Source: Parasphingorhabdus cellanae (GTDB taxonomy: Bacteria > Pseudomonadota > Alphaproteobacteria > Sphingomonadales > Sphingomonadaceae). From it: 64,000 nucleotides of DNA. The position numbers and the translations under genes are program-made. Where the stretch lies: contig NZ_CP071794.1 in assembly GCF_017498565.1 (NCBI RefSeq), positions 1,850,001 through 1,914,000 of the forward strand. Reading direction: 5' to 3'. Positions 41,314 to 50,494 of the stretch are shown piece by piece. How positions within the stretch are numbered: position 1 is the stretch's first letter; each line of letters begins with the position of its first letter. Below the pieces are notes generated by a model. It saw only the letters and a list, made by a program, of their open reading frames with translations. It did no database searches and had not been told where the DNA came from.

Positions 41314-42528
41314 ATGCAGGTGAAAAATCTACTCGCAAAATGCCAGGCGGTGGCAGGCTTGGTCGCCGCATCACTGATAGTTTCCGGTTGCTCCGGCCAA
41401 GATGATCAACAACCTCCACCGCCGAAAGTTTCCGTAGCAGTTCCACTACAACGCGAAGTGGTGAACTGGGATGACTATGTCGGACGGTTTACGGCCGTGG
41501 AAAATGCCGAGATCCGACCGCGTGTATCTGGCACAGTCCAGCGCATCGCATTTCGTGAAGGTGTGGAAGTACGCAAGGGGCAATTGCTCTTCATCATTGA
41601 TCCACGACCATTTAGAGCAGCAAGCGCACAGGCAGATGCGCAGACCCGCAGCGCGCAAGCGACCCTGACAAACGCCAGAACGGAGCTTACACGGGCCCGT
41701 GAATTGCTGAAATTTGACGCCATCAGTAAAGAAGAATTTGAGCAGAAACAGGCGGCTTTGAGAAGCGCGCAGGCCAACGTCAATGCCAATAGTTCAGCCG
41801 CTGACAATGCGCAGCTCAATCTGTCATTTACTCGGGTATATGCACCGATTTCTGGTCGGATATCTGATGCTCGCGTGGCGCTTGGTGATTTTGTGACCGA
41901 AGGACAGTCAATTTTGACGACCGTTGTGACGGTCGATCCCATCGAGTTCAGTTTCGAAGGTGCGGAAAGTCTCTATCTCAAATATGTCCGCCAGGATGAA
42001 AGTGGAGAACGGCAGTCCTCGCGCTATGCCAATAATCCAGTGGAAATTCAGCTCGCCGATGAGGATGAATATCGCTGGAAGGGTCAGATGACCTTTGTTG
42101 ACAATGCCATTGATCCGAATTCCGGTACTGTTCGCGCGCGCGCCACCATTCAAAACCCAAATGGCTTTCTCATCCCCGGACTATTCGGGCGAATAAGAAT
42201 ACTTGGCTCCGGCACTTACAATGCCATGCTGTTACCGGATGAAGCAATCATCACCGATCAGGATCGCAAGCTCGTCTATATACTCGGCAAAGATAATAAG
42301 GTCGCCCAGCGGGAGGTGGCAATCGGCCCTTCTGTTGAAGGCTTGCGTGTGGTCAGCAAAGGTTTGAAAGCATCCGACAAAGTCGTGTTGGACGGTTTGG
42401 TCCGGCTGCGCGCTGGTGCTGTCGTCGATCCACAACTGGTAAAAATCAAACCGCAGGCAGAGAATGACTCCCCGGTTTCGGTCCCGGTCCGCGCGCCGCC
42501 CGCGTCAGAAGCAACGACAGCGGGTTAA
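41314..42528 (+). CDS. RND efflux periplasmic adaptor (MexA/AcrA type)
   Basis: 404 residues. A lipoprotein signal peptide with VSGCSGQ (Cys26) is followed by the lipoyl halves and hairpin: VENAEIRPRVSGTVQRIAFR, EGVEVRKGQLLFIID, a coiled-coil near TNARTELTRARELLKFDAIS and KEEFEQKQAALRSAQANV, and LNLSFTRVYAPISGRISDAR. The beta-barrel part has NSGTVRARATIQNPNGFLIP. It links the permease and the outer membrane channel. It is the first gene of an operon with a permease 3 bases downstream and an outer membrane protein. Confidence 0.95.
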   Translation: MQVKNLLAKCQAVAGLVAASLIVSGCSGQDDQQPPPPKVSVAVPLQREVVNWDDYVGRFTAVENAEIRPRVSGTVQRIAFREGVEVRKGQLLFIIDPRPFRAASAQADAQTRSAQATLTNARTELTRARELLKFDAISKEEFEQKQAALRSAQANVNANSSAADNAQLNLSFTRVYAPISGRISDARVALGDFVTEGQSILTTVVTVDPIEFSFEGAESLYLKYVRQDESGERQSSRYANNPVEIQLADEDEYRWKGQMTFVDNAIDPNSGTVRARATIQNPNGFLIPGLFGRIRILGSGTYNAMLLPDEAIITDQDRKLVYILGKDNKVAQREVAIGPSVEGLRVVSKGLKASDKVVLDGLVRLRAGAVVDPQLVKIKPQAENDSPVSVPVRAPPASEATTAG

Positions 42529-42531
42529 CGG

Positions 42532-45500
42532 ATGAAATTCCCCCATTTCTTCATCGACCGGCCGATCTTTGCGGCCGTCATGTCAATATTGATCATGATC
42601 TTTGGCGCCGTCGCCTATCCGACATTGCCCGTCGCACAATATCCCGAAATTGCCCCACCCACAGTCGTCGTCTCGGCTACATATCCGGGGGCTACATCCG
42701 AGAATTTATCAGAAACAGTCTCCGCTCCGCTGGAAGAAGCGATCAACGGCGTGGAAGATATGATCTATATGTCATCATCGGCAACCGATGACGGCGTTCT
42801 GTCCATCACCGTGACGTTCAAACAAGGTACGGATGTCGATCAGGCACAGGTACTGGTTCAAAACAGAGTTTCCACAGCAGAGCCCCGCCTACCAACAGAA
42901 GTGCGCCAAATTGGTGTAACCGTACGCAAAAATTCACCAGATATTTTGATGGTAGCGACACTGATCTCACCGGATGAGTCACTTTCGCAACCCTATCTGT
43001 CGAACTACGCAACGCTGCAGATGTTGGACCGACTGGCCAGATTGGAAGGCGTCGGCTCCGTACAAATTTTCGGCGGCCGCGATTATAATATGCGGGTCTG
43101 GATTGATCCCAATCGCGCGGCAGAACGGAACCTGACGGTAGATGAAATTGTTGGTGCGGTGCGCGCTCAAAATGCGCAAGTATCCGCAGGTGCGGTTGGG
43201 CAACCGCCCTTCAATCAGGGGGGAACAGCATTTCAACTTGGCATCCGGGTGCAAGGGCGGCTCACCACTCCGACTGAATTTGGTGACATCATTGTCAAAC
43301 GCGATGAGGCGGGCCGGCTGACGCGGCTGCGCGATGTCGCTCGTCTCGAATTGGGAGCACAAGATTACACAATTAACGCCTATCTTAGCGGCGATTCGAC
43401 GGTGGCAATTGCAGTCACCCAATTGCCAGGATCCAATGCGCTAACAACAGCGCAGCTTGTGCGAGATGAACTGGAAACTGCGTCTGAAACCTTTCCGCCG
43501 GGTATGGACTATGAAATTCCCTATAACCCGACCGAATATATCGAAGAGTCTATCGCCGCGGTTCAGAACACGCTGATCGAAGCGGTATTCCTGGTCGCTA
43601 TCATCATATTGCTGTTCCTCCAAAGCTGGCGGGCGGCGCTGATTCCGATCACCGCCATTCCCGTTTCTTTGATTGGCACACTGGCTTTCATGTCCGCATT
43701 TGGATTTTCGCTTAATAATCTTTCGCTATTCGGCCTCGTCCTCGCGATCGGCATTGTCGTTGACGATGCCATTGTCGTTGTCGAAAATATTGAGCGCCTG
43801 ATCGAAGAAAAGGGCCTCTCCCCACTGAGAGCTGCGCATGAATCCATGGACGAGGTCGGGGGAGCATTGATTGCAACCAGCCTGGTTCTGTCTGGCGTTT
43901 TTATCCCGACCGCTTTCATCCCGGGCATTTCTGGGCAGTTTTATCAGCAATTTGCGCTGACCATCGTCAGCGCGACGCTTATCTCGACCTTTGTGTCCTT
44001 AACCCTTTCCCCGGCCATTGCGGCGCTGCTGCTGAAACCCAAACAAGAGGTGCAACCAGCCGACGGATGGCGCGGATGGCCAAAACGCTTTGCCAACGGG
44101 TTTAATCAGCGTTTCGATAGTCTATCCGAAAAATATGGTCGTTTCACAGCACGAGCGGTCAGGGCCCTTGCCATTGTCGGTGTTGTCTATGCGTTGCTGA
44201 TTGCAACGGCCGGCTGGCGCATGGTTGCCACGCCGTCCGGATTCATTCCCGCTCAGGATCAGGGCTATCTCATCGTTGCCATTCAGTTGCCTCCCGGAGC
44301 GTCCTTGCAAAGGACCGATGCAATCGTTCAGCAGGCCCAGCAGATCGCCTTGGACAATGACGCCGCCCGTGCGACAGTGGCATTTGCCGGTCTCGATGGC
44401 GCGACCTTTACCAATGCGCCCAATTCGGCTGCTATGTTTGTGCCACTGGTACCGCAACCAGATCGCGCCGATGCCGACACCATTGCTAATGAACTGAGGG
44501 GCGCTTTTTCATCGATAACAGCCGCTAATCTGCTGGTAATACCGCCGCCGCCTGTGCGCGGCGTTGGCAGTGGCGGCGGCTTCAAGATGATTATTGAGGA
44601 CCGGGGCGGAGCCGGACTTAAAACGCTTGAACAAGTGACGCTCAATATGATGCAGCGGGCGAATGCCACGCCCGAAGTGGCTTCTGCTTTTACAACCTTC
44701 AACACCGGAACACCGCGTCTATATGGCGATATTGATCGCGAACGAGCCGAACGACTGGGCGTGCCGGTCGAGGCAATCTTTTCTACATTGGGCACTTATC
44801 TCGGTTCGACATTCATCAATGATTTCAATTTTCTTGGCCGGACCTACCGGGTGACGGCGCAGGCTGATGCCGCCTATCGCGACGAAGTATCTGATATCGG
44901 CCAGCTGAAAACGCGATCCGCATCGGGCGCAATGGTGCCTCTCAACGCGGTTATGTCGCTGGAAAATGAAAGCGGCGCTTACCGGGTCGTTCGGTACAAT
45001 CTCTATACTTCAGCAGAATTACAGGGTGAAGCAGCAAGAGGCTATTCTTCGGGAGAAACGCTTGCGCGCATGGAAGCTATTGCCGACGAGGTTTTGCCGC
45101 AAGGCTTCGCCTATGAATGGACCGAGCTCGCCTATCAACAAAAGCAGGTCGGCAACACGGCAACGGTGGTTTTCATCCTGGCCGTTGTCTTTATTTTCCT
45201 GCTTCTTGCCGCCCAATATGAAAGTCTGGCACTTCCGCTGGCTGTCATACTGATCGTTCCGATGTGCCTGTTAAGCGCGATATTGGGCGTGAACCTCTTG
45301 GGCATGGATAACAACATACTCACACAAATCGGTCTGGTGGTGCTGATCGGACTGGCAGCCAAAAATGCGATCTTAATCGTCGAATTTGCGAAACAGAACG
45401 AAGAAAAGGATATGGGCATCATGGAAGCGGCCAAGGAAGCGGCCGCGCAGCGCCTGCGCCCTATCATCATGACTTCTCTTGCCTTCATTCTCGCAACATT

Positions 45501-45705
45501 GCCGCTGGTCATCGGCACCGGGCCGGGTTCCGAAATGCGTCAGGCACTCGGCGTAGCCGTCTTTTTTGGGATGATCGGGGTAACCATTTTTGGATTGCTG
45601 TTCACACCCAGCTTCTACGTCATCGTGCGCAATCTGGCGCAATGGATAAAGTCAAAAGCTGGCAATAGCGCGGACAGAGAACCGGCGGAGGAGACAGAGT
45701 CATGA
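42532..45705 (+). CDS. RND efflux permease (HAE1/AcrB family)
   Basis: 1057 residues, full length. HAE1 hallmarks are the N-terminal FFIDRPIFAAVMSILIMIFG, PVAQYPEIAPPTVVVSATYP, the proton-relay helix with LVLAIGIVVDDAIVVVENIE (two adjacent Asp), LTLSPAIAALLLKP, and the second-half AIGLAAKNAILIVEFAK-like segment. It exports hydrophobic compounds from the inner membrane and periplasm by proton exchange. It is followed directly by the outer membrane gene (4-base overlap), so all three parts of the pump come from one transcript. Substrate is unknown. Confidence 0.96.
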   Translation: MKFPHFFIDRPIFAAVMSILIMIFGAVAYPTLPVAQYPEIAPPTVVVSATYPGATSENLSETVSAPLEEAINGVEDMIYMSSSATDDGVLSITVTFKQGTDVDQAQVLVQNRVSTAEPRLPTEVRQIGVTVRKNSPDILMVATLISPDESLSQPYLSNYATLQMLDRLARLEGVGSVQIFGGRDYNMRVWIDPNRAAERNLTVDEIVGAVRAQNAQVSAGAVGQPPFNQGGTAFQLGIRVQGRLTTPTEFGDIIVKRDEAGRLTRLRDVARLELGAQDYTINAYLSGDSTVAIAVTQLPGSNALTTAQLVRDELETASETFPPGMDYEIPYNPTEYIEESIAAVQNTLIEAVFLVAIIILLFLQSWRAALIPITAIPVSLIGTLAFMSAFGFSLNNLSLFGLVLAIGIVVDDAIVVVENIERLIEEKGLSPLRAAHESMDEVGGALIATSLVLSGVFIPTAFIPGISGQFYQQFALTIVSATLISTFVSLTLSPAIAALLLKPKQEVQPADGWRGWPKRFANGFNQRFDSLSEKYGRFTARAVRALAIVGVVYALLIATAGWRMVATPSGFIPAQDQGYLIVAIQLPPGASLQRTDAIVQQAQQIALDNDAARATVAFAGLDGATFTNAPNSAAMFVPLVPQPDRADADTIANELRGAFSSITAANLLVIPPPPVRGVGSGGGFKMIIEDRGGAGLKTLEQVTLNMMQRANATPEVASAFTTFNTGTPRLYGDIDRERAERLGVPVEAIFSTLGTYLGSTFINDFNFLGRTYRVTAQADAAYRDEVSDIGQLKTRSASGAMVPLNAVMSLENESGAYRVVRYNLYTSAELQGEAARGYSSGETLARMEAIADEVLPQGFAYEWTELAYQQKQVGNTATVVFILAVVFIFLLLAAQYESLALPLAVILIVPMCLLSAILGVNLLGMDNNILTQIGLVVLIGLAAKNAILIVEFAKQNEEKDMGIMEAAKEAAAQRLRPIIMTSLAFILATLPLVIGTGPGSEMRQALGVAVFFGMIGVTIFGLLFTPSFYVIVRNLAQWIKSKAGNSADREPAEETES

Positions 45706-47117
45706 TACGTTTTGTCGCCATTGCCCTGGCTTGTTTCGCTCTCGGGGCCTGCGCTGTTGGCCCGGACTATGAACGACCAGCGCCGCTGTCTAAAGAAAAT
45801 CGCGCACTGCTGGAAGCCAGAAACAATGCGAACATCACGGTAAAACAACTCCCGGATCAGTGGTGGCAGCTTTTTGATGATCCGGTGCTCGATGGCCTGG
45901 TTGAAAAGGCATTGGGGCACAATAATGATATCCGAGTGGCATTTGCCAATCTCAAACAAGCACGAGCAGCGCTGTTCGCGGAGCGTGCGTCCCGGCTGCC
46001 GTTTTCCGAAGTCACTGCGTCCGGCGTTCAGGAACGCACAGCGGGTACAAACCGATTTCCGGCCAATGTTGATGATTTCTACAGCGCCGGCTTTGATGCC
46101 TCTTATGAAGTGGACGTTTTTGGCGGCGTAAGCCGTGCCGTGGAAGCGGCCCGAGCAGACTATGAAGCGTCACAGGCTGCGCTGGACGTAACGCGTGTGT
46201 CCGTGGCCGCTGAAACCGCCCGCCTCTATGCTCTTGCCTGTGCCCTTGGGTCACAATCAAAGGCCGCGCGGGAATCTGTGCGCCTGTTGGAAAGCACACT
46301 CGATCTGACGCAGCGCCTGCTCGCCGGCGGCCGCGGGACCCAGCGGGACGTCGATCAAATTTTACTATTGGTGGAACAGGCAAGAAGTCAGATCCCGCAG
46401 TTTGAAGGAGAGCGCAGGGCCGCTCTATATGGCCTTACCGTTCTGACTGGTGATTATCCGCACGCGATCAATCCAGACGCTGCGCAATGCGATATAGCAC
46501 CCACGGTCCGGCAGAAAATACCGGTGGGCGATGGAGAAAGCTTATTGGCGCGGCGCCCGGATATCCGCCAAGCGGAACGGCTGCTCGCCGCTGACGTTGC
46601 GCGGGTCGGTGTAGCCACAGCCGCACTTTATCCATCGATCCAGCTGTTAGGATCCATTTCGCTCAGCGCGAATGACCTGGGCAATCTGGGCGACAATAGC
46701 AGCCTCGGCTATTCTGTCGGTCCATTCATCAGTTGGAACTTTCCGTTTAACGGCGCAGCAAGAGCCCAGGTCAGAGCCAATGAAGCCATTGCCGAAGGGT
46801 CGCTCGCCAGTTTCGATCAGACCGTTTTGGTTGCATTGCAAGAAACCGAACAGGCCCTTGCCCGGCTCAGTGGTGCGATTGAACGCGAGGCTTCTTTGCG
46901 CAAGGCCTTCGATGCCGCTCATAACGCTGCCAGAATTTCGCGTATCCGCTATGATTATGGAGCCGATAGCTTCTTGCAGCTATTGGACTCAGAACGCAGC
47001 CGCGTCGACGTGCTGGCTTCTTTGGTCCAGTCGCAATCCGATCGTGCCGCTGCGCAGGTGGCCTTGTTCAAAGCCTTGGGTGGCGGATGGCAGAGCGCGC
47101 CAGTTATCGATGATTAA
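45702..47117 (+). CDS. RND efflux outer membrane lipoprotein (OprM/NodT family)
   Basis: 471 residues. The lipobox LGACAVGPDYERPAP places the acylated Cys at 17, and AVGPDYERP is the family signature. The TolC-like fold follows with duplicated helical hairpins: DPVLDGLVEKALGHNNDIRV, and LLARRPDIRQAERLLAADVA, GPFISWNFPFNGAARAQVRA. The start overlaps the permease stop (ATGA). The protein completes the tripartite pump as the outer membrane channel. Confidence 0.95.
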   Translation: MIRFVAIALACFALGACAVGPDYERPAPLSKENRALLEARNNANITVKQLPDQWWQLFDDPVLDGLVEKALGHNNDIRVAFANLKQARAALFAERASRLPFSEVTASGVQERTAGTNRFPANVDDFYSAGFDASYEVDVFGGVSRAVEAARADYEASQAALDVTRVSVAAETARLYALACALGSQSKAARESVRLLESTLDLTQRLLAGGRGTQRDVDQILLLVEQARSQIPQFEGERRAALYGLTVLTGDYPHAINPDAAQCDIAPTVRQKIPVGDGESLLARRPDIRQAERLLAADVARVGVATAALYPSIQLLGSISLSANDLGNLGDNSSLGYSVGPFISWNFPFNGAARAQVRANEAIAEGSLASFDQTVLVALQETEQALARLSGAIEREASLRKAFDAAHNAARISRIRYDYGADSFLQLLDSERSRVDVLASLVQSQSDRAAAQVALFKALGGGWQSAPVIDD

Positions 47118-47178
47118 TCGCCGCTCAAAATCTGCCACATGCGAAATACTCTAAGTTGCAAACCATCTTGCGCGTGCG

Positions 47179-48912
47179 CTAAAAATCTAGACCAACACGG
47201 ATGTTCACATGTGGACTCCTATTGCCGCTGCTTGAACGATCACGATTGACCGGTAGAGCGGTTTCCAGTTCAAAATCAACGGGTCCTAAGTCCCCACGAA
47301 TACCGGAACCGGCTGAGACTAATGTACCCTCACTGTTATCGCGCGCAATGTCGTTGACATGGCCCATGTCGGCAAACCCATAAATTTGCAGTCGCTTCAG
47401 CCAAGATAAACGCGATCTGACATTATATCGCAGTTCGGCTAAGCCGTAAAAGCCTTCATCCCCGGATAGTTCGCTGAAATCATAGCCGCGTACACGATAA
47501 GCCCCGCCAATGCCCAATTCCTGTGCTGCGAGCAATGGACGGTTAGCAATCTGGCCGCGGGCGGCAAGATATATGCTAAGGTCTTTGGTTAATCCGGTTC
47601 TGAAATCGGCCCAATATTCACCCTTCGTAAAAACGCCGTCGCCATCAAATCGGGAAGATAGTGGATTACCAAGCCGGGTCGCGCCGAAAACATCAAATCC
47701 CTGGACAAGCGCCGCGCCTCCGCGAAGCCTGCCGCCCGCGAAAGGTATTTCTCCCCTAAGGCTTAAAGTTGCCGTGACTTGCGTATCTTCGCGGATCAGG
47801 GCGTTCAGTTCGTCACGGTTGATCGATAGATAAGCGGCTTCTGTCTCGATCCATAGGCTGCCGGACGTGGCACGGATAATCGGATAGCTAGCAAAAAGCG
47901 CCAAATAGCTGCTTTTCCCCGATATGTTAGAACCGCTCCTATTGCCCCCCGGTTCGGTATTTCCAATGGAACCGGCAATACCGCCCCTGATACCATCTGT
48001 GCCAAATTCAGTCTGATAATAGCCGCTGACGGATAGTATCTCTTGGGGGTCGATCGGATTGGTCCGGATCGCGAATCCAAGGGCATCAGAATCGTTTATC
48101 GCCGCCCGCATGTCAGCTGAAATACGGGCTCTTATCGGACCAAAACTGTCACTTCCGTAATTATCGCCCTGTATACGCACACGATCACCGCGTTCGCGAA
48201 CTTTGACCTGCAGAATATTCCGACCATCTTCCTGCAGGAACTCTGTGGAGCGCACACGGATGTCCGGGATATCACCAGCCAGCAATAGCTTCCGCTCAAT
48301 CTCTGAGCGATGCGCGACTTTGCCCTCCAGGGAAGACAGGATTTTCCGTAAATGCCGATTGTCGGAGCCGATAACGCGGACCGCATCAATCATGCCTTCA
48401 ACCAGTTGAACTTCCAGCACACCCATCTGAACGGACTGTTCCGGCACGTAAACCGAAGCAAAAATATACCCTTCGTCACGCGCAATATCGGCGATTTGCT
48501 GCGTGAGAGATGCAAGCTCCTCTTCGGATGCCTCTTGCCCGATAAACGTTTCCACAACAGGCGAAAAAACGTCGATACCAAGCGTCGCAGCGCCAGCGAC
48601 ATTAATGGCACCAATCCGAAAATTGGTCGCACCGATATGCGATGGACCGGTCTCATCGGCCGCATCAGAGGACTGAACCACGGAGACTGACATATTAGGT
48701 AAAATTGGTGGTGATGATGTGTCTAGTCCGGATTGCGACTGTTCTGAAACTCTGGGTTCAGGAAACCCGACTGTCCAGGCTTCGTTGTCCAATGCGGCTA
48801 TTTCGGTGCTCTGTGCAATCGCGACTTGCTGCCCCGATAGGGGAACGAACAAGGCCCAAAGAAAGGAAGCTGTTTTAAGGCGGGACACAATAACACCGAT
48901 ACTCATGGACAT
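47179..48912 (-). CDS. Two-partner secretion transporter TpsB (ShlB/FhaC/HecB family)
   Basis: 577 residues; ATGs at 48912 and 48906 are both possible. After a signal peptide ending near QQVAIAQ and an acidic linker comes the POTRA region (about 95-230): VVETFIGQEASEEELASLTQ, IADIARDEGYIFASVYVPEQ, and VLEVQLVEGMIDAVRVIG. The barrel (about 240-577) ends with NRDRSSSGNRSPHVNIRVGL and a terminal Phe. TpsB proteins export a large TpsA adhesin or haemolysin through the outer membrane. No TpsA gene is in the window. The gene is divergent from a FecR-domain gene, 131 bases away, which is followed by a CHASE2-EAL gene. Confidence 0.9.
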   Translation of the reverse strand: MSMSIGVIVSRLKTASFLWALFVPLSGQQVAIAQSTEIAALDNEAWTVGFPEPRVSEQSQSGLDTSSPPILPNMSVSVVQSSDAADETGPSHIGATNFRIGAINVAGAATLGIDVFSPVVETFIGQEASEEELASLTQQIADIARDEGYIFASVYVPEQSVQMGVLEVQLVEGMIDAVRVIGSDNRHLRKILSSLEGKVAHRSEIERKLLLAGDIPDIRVRSTEFLQEDGRNILQVKVRERGDRVRIQGDNYGSDSFGPIRARISADMRAAINDSDALGFAIRTNPIDPQEILSVSGYYQTEFGTDGIRGGIAGSIGNTEPGGNRSGSNISGKSSYLALFASYPIIRATSGSLWIETEAAYLSINRDELNALIREDTQVTATLSLRGEIPFAGGRLRGGAALVQGFDVFGATRLGNPLSSRFDGDGVFTKGEYWADFRTGLTKDLSIYLAARGQIANRPLLAAQELGIGGAYRVRGYDFSELSGDEGFYGLAELRYNVRSRLSWLKRLQIYGFADMGHVNDIARDNSEGTLVSAGSGIRGDLGPVDFELETALPVNRDRSSSGNRSPHVNIRVGLDF

Positions 48913-49043
48913 TTGGTTTCGTTGACGGTGTAGCCGGACGATATTAAATGTTGGTTATCAGCGGTGTAAATTAATCTGCATTTAACTAACTCTCTTCTTC
49001 ATATCTTCAAAGGCGTGGCGTTAACAGCGATTCTGATATTGAT

Positions 49044-50414
49044 ATGAAAGTTGTTATTATGTCCAATCCCGTTGCAAAGTCGCTGATTATCGCGGCTCTA
49101 TTGTCTAGCAGTGCTGCTTATGCTGGAACACCGGGATGGCAAGTCTCCGAAATCAGCGGAAATGTGACCATAGCGCGTAATGGCGTTGTGAAGATCGCCC
49201 AACGCCAGACTAAATTGGCGGCAGGTGATGTGATCAAAACCGGGCCGAAGGGTCGTGCTGTGTTGCTGCGCGGCGGCGAATATCTTGTGGTTTCACCGGC
49301 GAGTCATATTGAAATAGCCGAACCGGCCAAAAGCGGCAAAGTGACCCAGATTATCGAATATCTCGGCAATGTTCTGTTTCGTATAGACAAAAAGGAAACG
49401 CCCCATTTTGGCGTCAAAACCCCCTATATGGCTGCTGTCGTTAAGGGAACGACGTTCAGCGTATCGGTTAGTCCAGAAGGTACGGCTGTACAGGTCACCG
49501 AAGGTGCCGTGGAAGTATCTACTTTGGATGGTGGCGCTTCTCAATTGGTAACCCCCGGTGTGATCGGCATGATCAATGCAAATGATCCGTTCAGCCTCGT
49601 GGTTATTAACGGCGAGCGGCGCGTGATCGAGTCGCCAAACAAGCCAGATGTGACAGGTCCAAAAAAGGCGCACACGGCCGGACAATCAGTGACAACCTCC
49701 GTTGCACCCACGAACAAGCCAGCTTTTTCTGATCTTTCGGGCGTTATCACGGCACCGATTGTCGACGACGGCGTTGAATTGGCCGAGCTGACAAACGGGC
49801 TTGTCCGCGGCGACGTGGGTTATGGCAGCTTTGTTGCCGTTGCAAATGCCGAAGAGGCTATCGGTGCCATCGAGAATTTCGATGACAATCTCGGCAACGA
49901 AGAAATCGCCTCGGGCAATGATGAGATTGATAGCGGCGGCGAAGAGACTGTCGACGACAAAGGTGATGATAGTCAGGACGAGAACGATCAAGGCGCTGAT
50001 GATCCAAGCGATGAAAATGCAGGCGAAGAGCAGCAGGGCGGCGAAGACCCGGGCAGCGAAGATCAAAGTGAAGATCAGGGCGAAGAAGACCAAGGTGATG
50101 ATAACCTAGCCAGCGGCGAGGAAGGCGACGAGGACAAGGGTAACGAAAGCACCGATGGCAACACTGCCGATGACGATATGGAAGACGATCAGACCGACGA
50201 TGGCCCGGATGATGACGATCAAGGTGACGATGATGATCGTGACGATGATCGCGACGACGACGATGACGACCGGGACGATGATCGTGACGACGATGGCAAC
50301 AACGGTCACGGAAATGACCCAGATGGCTTCGATGACAGCAATCCTGGTCGCGGAAATGGCAATGGCAATGGTAACGGTAGAGGCAATAACGGTCGCGGCA
50401 ACAAACACGACTGA
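49044..50414 (+). CDS. Exported FecR-domain protein with Asp-rich C-terminal tail
   Basis: 456 residues; ATG at 49044 or 49059. The signal peptide ends near AAYAGTPG. The FecR domain spans about 33-190: WQVSEISGNVTIARNGVVK, AAGDVIKTGPKGRAVLLRGG, FGVKTPYMAAVVKGTTFSVS and VTEGAVEVSTLDGG. After a Thr/Pro linker the last 165 residues are very acidic (Asp, Glu, Gln, Asn), with DDDRDDD-type repeats at about 385-425, ending in a Gly/Asn-rich GNGNGNGR tract. Stand-alone exported FecR domains of this kind commonly adjoin CHASE2 proteins and secretion genes in proteobacteria. The tail resembles calcium-binding or secreted low-complexity segments, which is inference. Confidence 0.85.
   Translation: MKVVIMSNPVAKSLIIAALLSSSAAYAGTPGWQVSEISGNVTIARNGVVKIAQRQTKLAAGDVIKTGPKGRAVLLRGGEYLVVSPASHIEIAEPAKSGKVTQIIEYLGNVLFRIDKKETPHFGVKTPYMAAVVKGTTFSVSVSPEGTAVQVTEGAVEVSTLDGGASQLVTPGVIGMINANDPFSLVVINGERRVIESPNKPDVTGPKKAHTAGQSVTTSVAPTNKPAFSDLSGVITAPIVDDGVELAELTNGLVRGDVGYGSFVAVANAEEAIGAIENFDDNLGNEEIASGNDEIDSGGEETVDDKGDDSQDENDQGADDPSDENAGEEQQGGEDPGSEDQSEDQGEEDQGDDNLASGEEGDEDKGNESTDGNTADDDMEDDQTDDGPDDDDQGDDDDRDDDRDDDDDDRDDDRDDDGNNGHGNDPDGFDDSNPGRGNGNGNGNGRGNNGRGNKHD
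50212..50296 (+). repeat. GAY-rich tandem repeat encoding Asp/Arg tail
   Basis: Imperfect tandem units of GATGATCGTGAC / GACGACCGGGAC type, encoding DDRD steps, inside the FecR-domain gene. Such tracts change length by slippage. A second Gly/Asn-coding GGNAAT tract follows at about 50352-50405. Confidence 0.7.
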
Positions 50415-50438
50415 AGCTTTGTGCCTGACCAGAATTAA

Positions 50439-50487
50439 CCGTAAATAGAGATATCTCGCCTAAACCGGTGTCTTGAGCGGTTTACGG
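50439..50487 (+). promoter_or_regulatory. Overlapping alternative hairpins before the CHASE2-EAL gene
   Basis: CCGTAAA (50439-50445) can pair with TTTACGG (50481-50487), while TAAACCG (50461-50467) can pair with CGGTTTA (50478-50484). The right arms share bases 50481-50484, so the two stems exclude each other. They lie in the 80-base gap before the ATG at 50495, with the ribosome site GGAGA at the end of the second stem. Chance pairing of 7-base arms is possible. Confidence 0.35.
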
Positions 50488-50494
50488 AGATATT

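Noticed and set aside
50106..50408. Minus-strand hydrophobic frame of 100 codons
   Set aside because: It arises from the reverse complement of the Asp-rich repeat (GAY gives Ile/Val codons) and is an artefact of composition.
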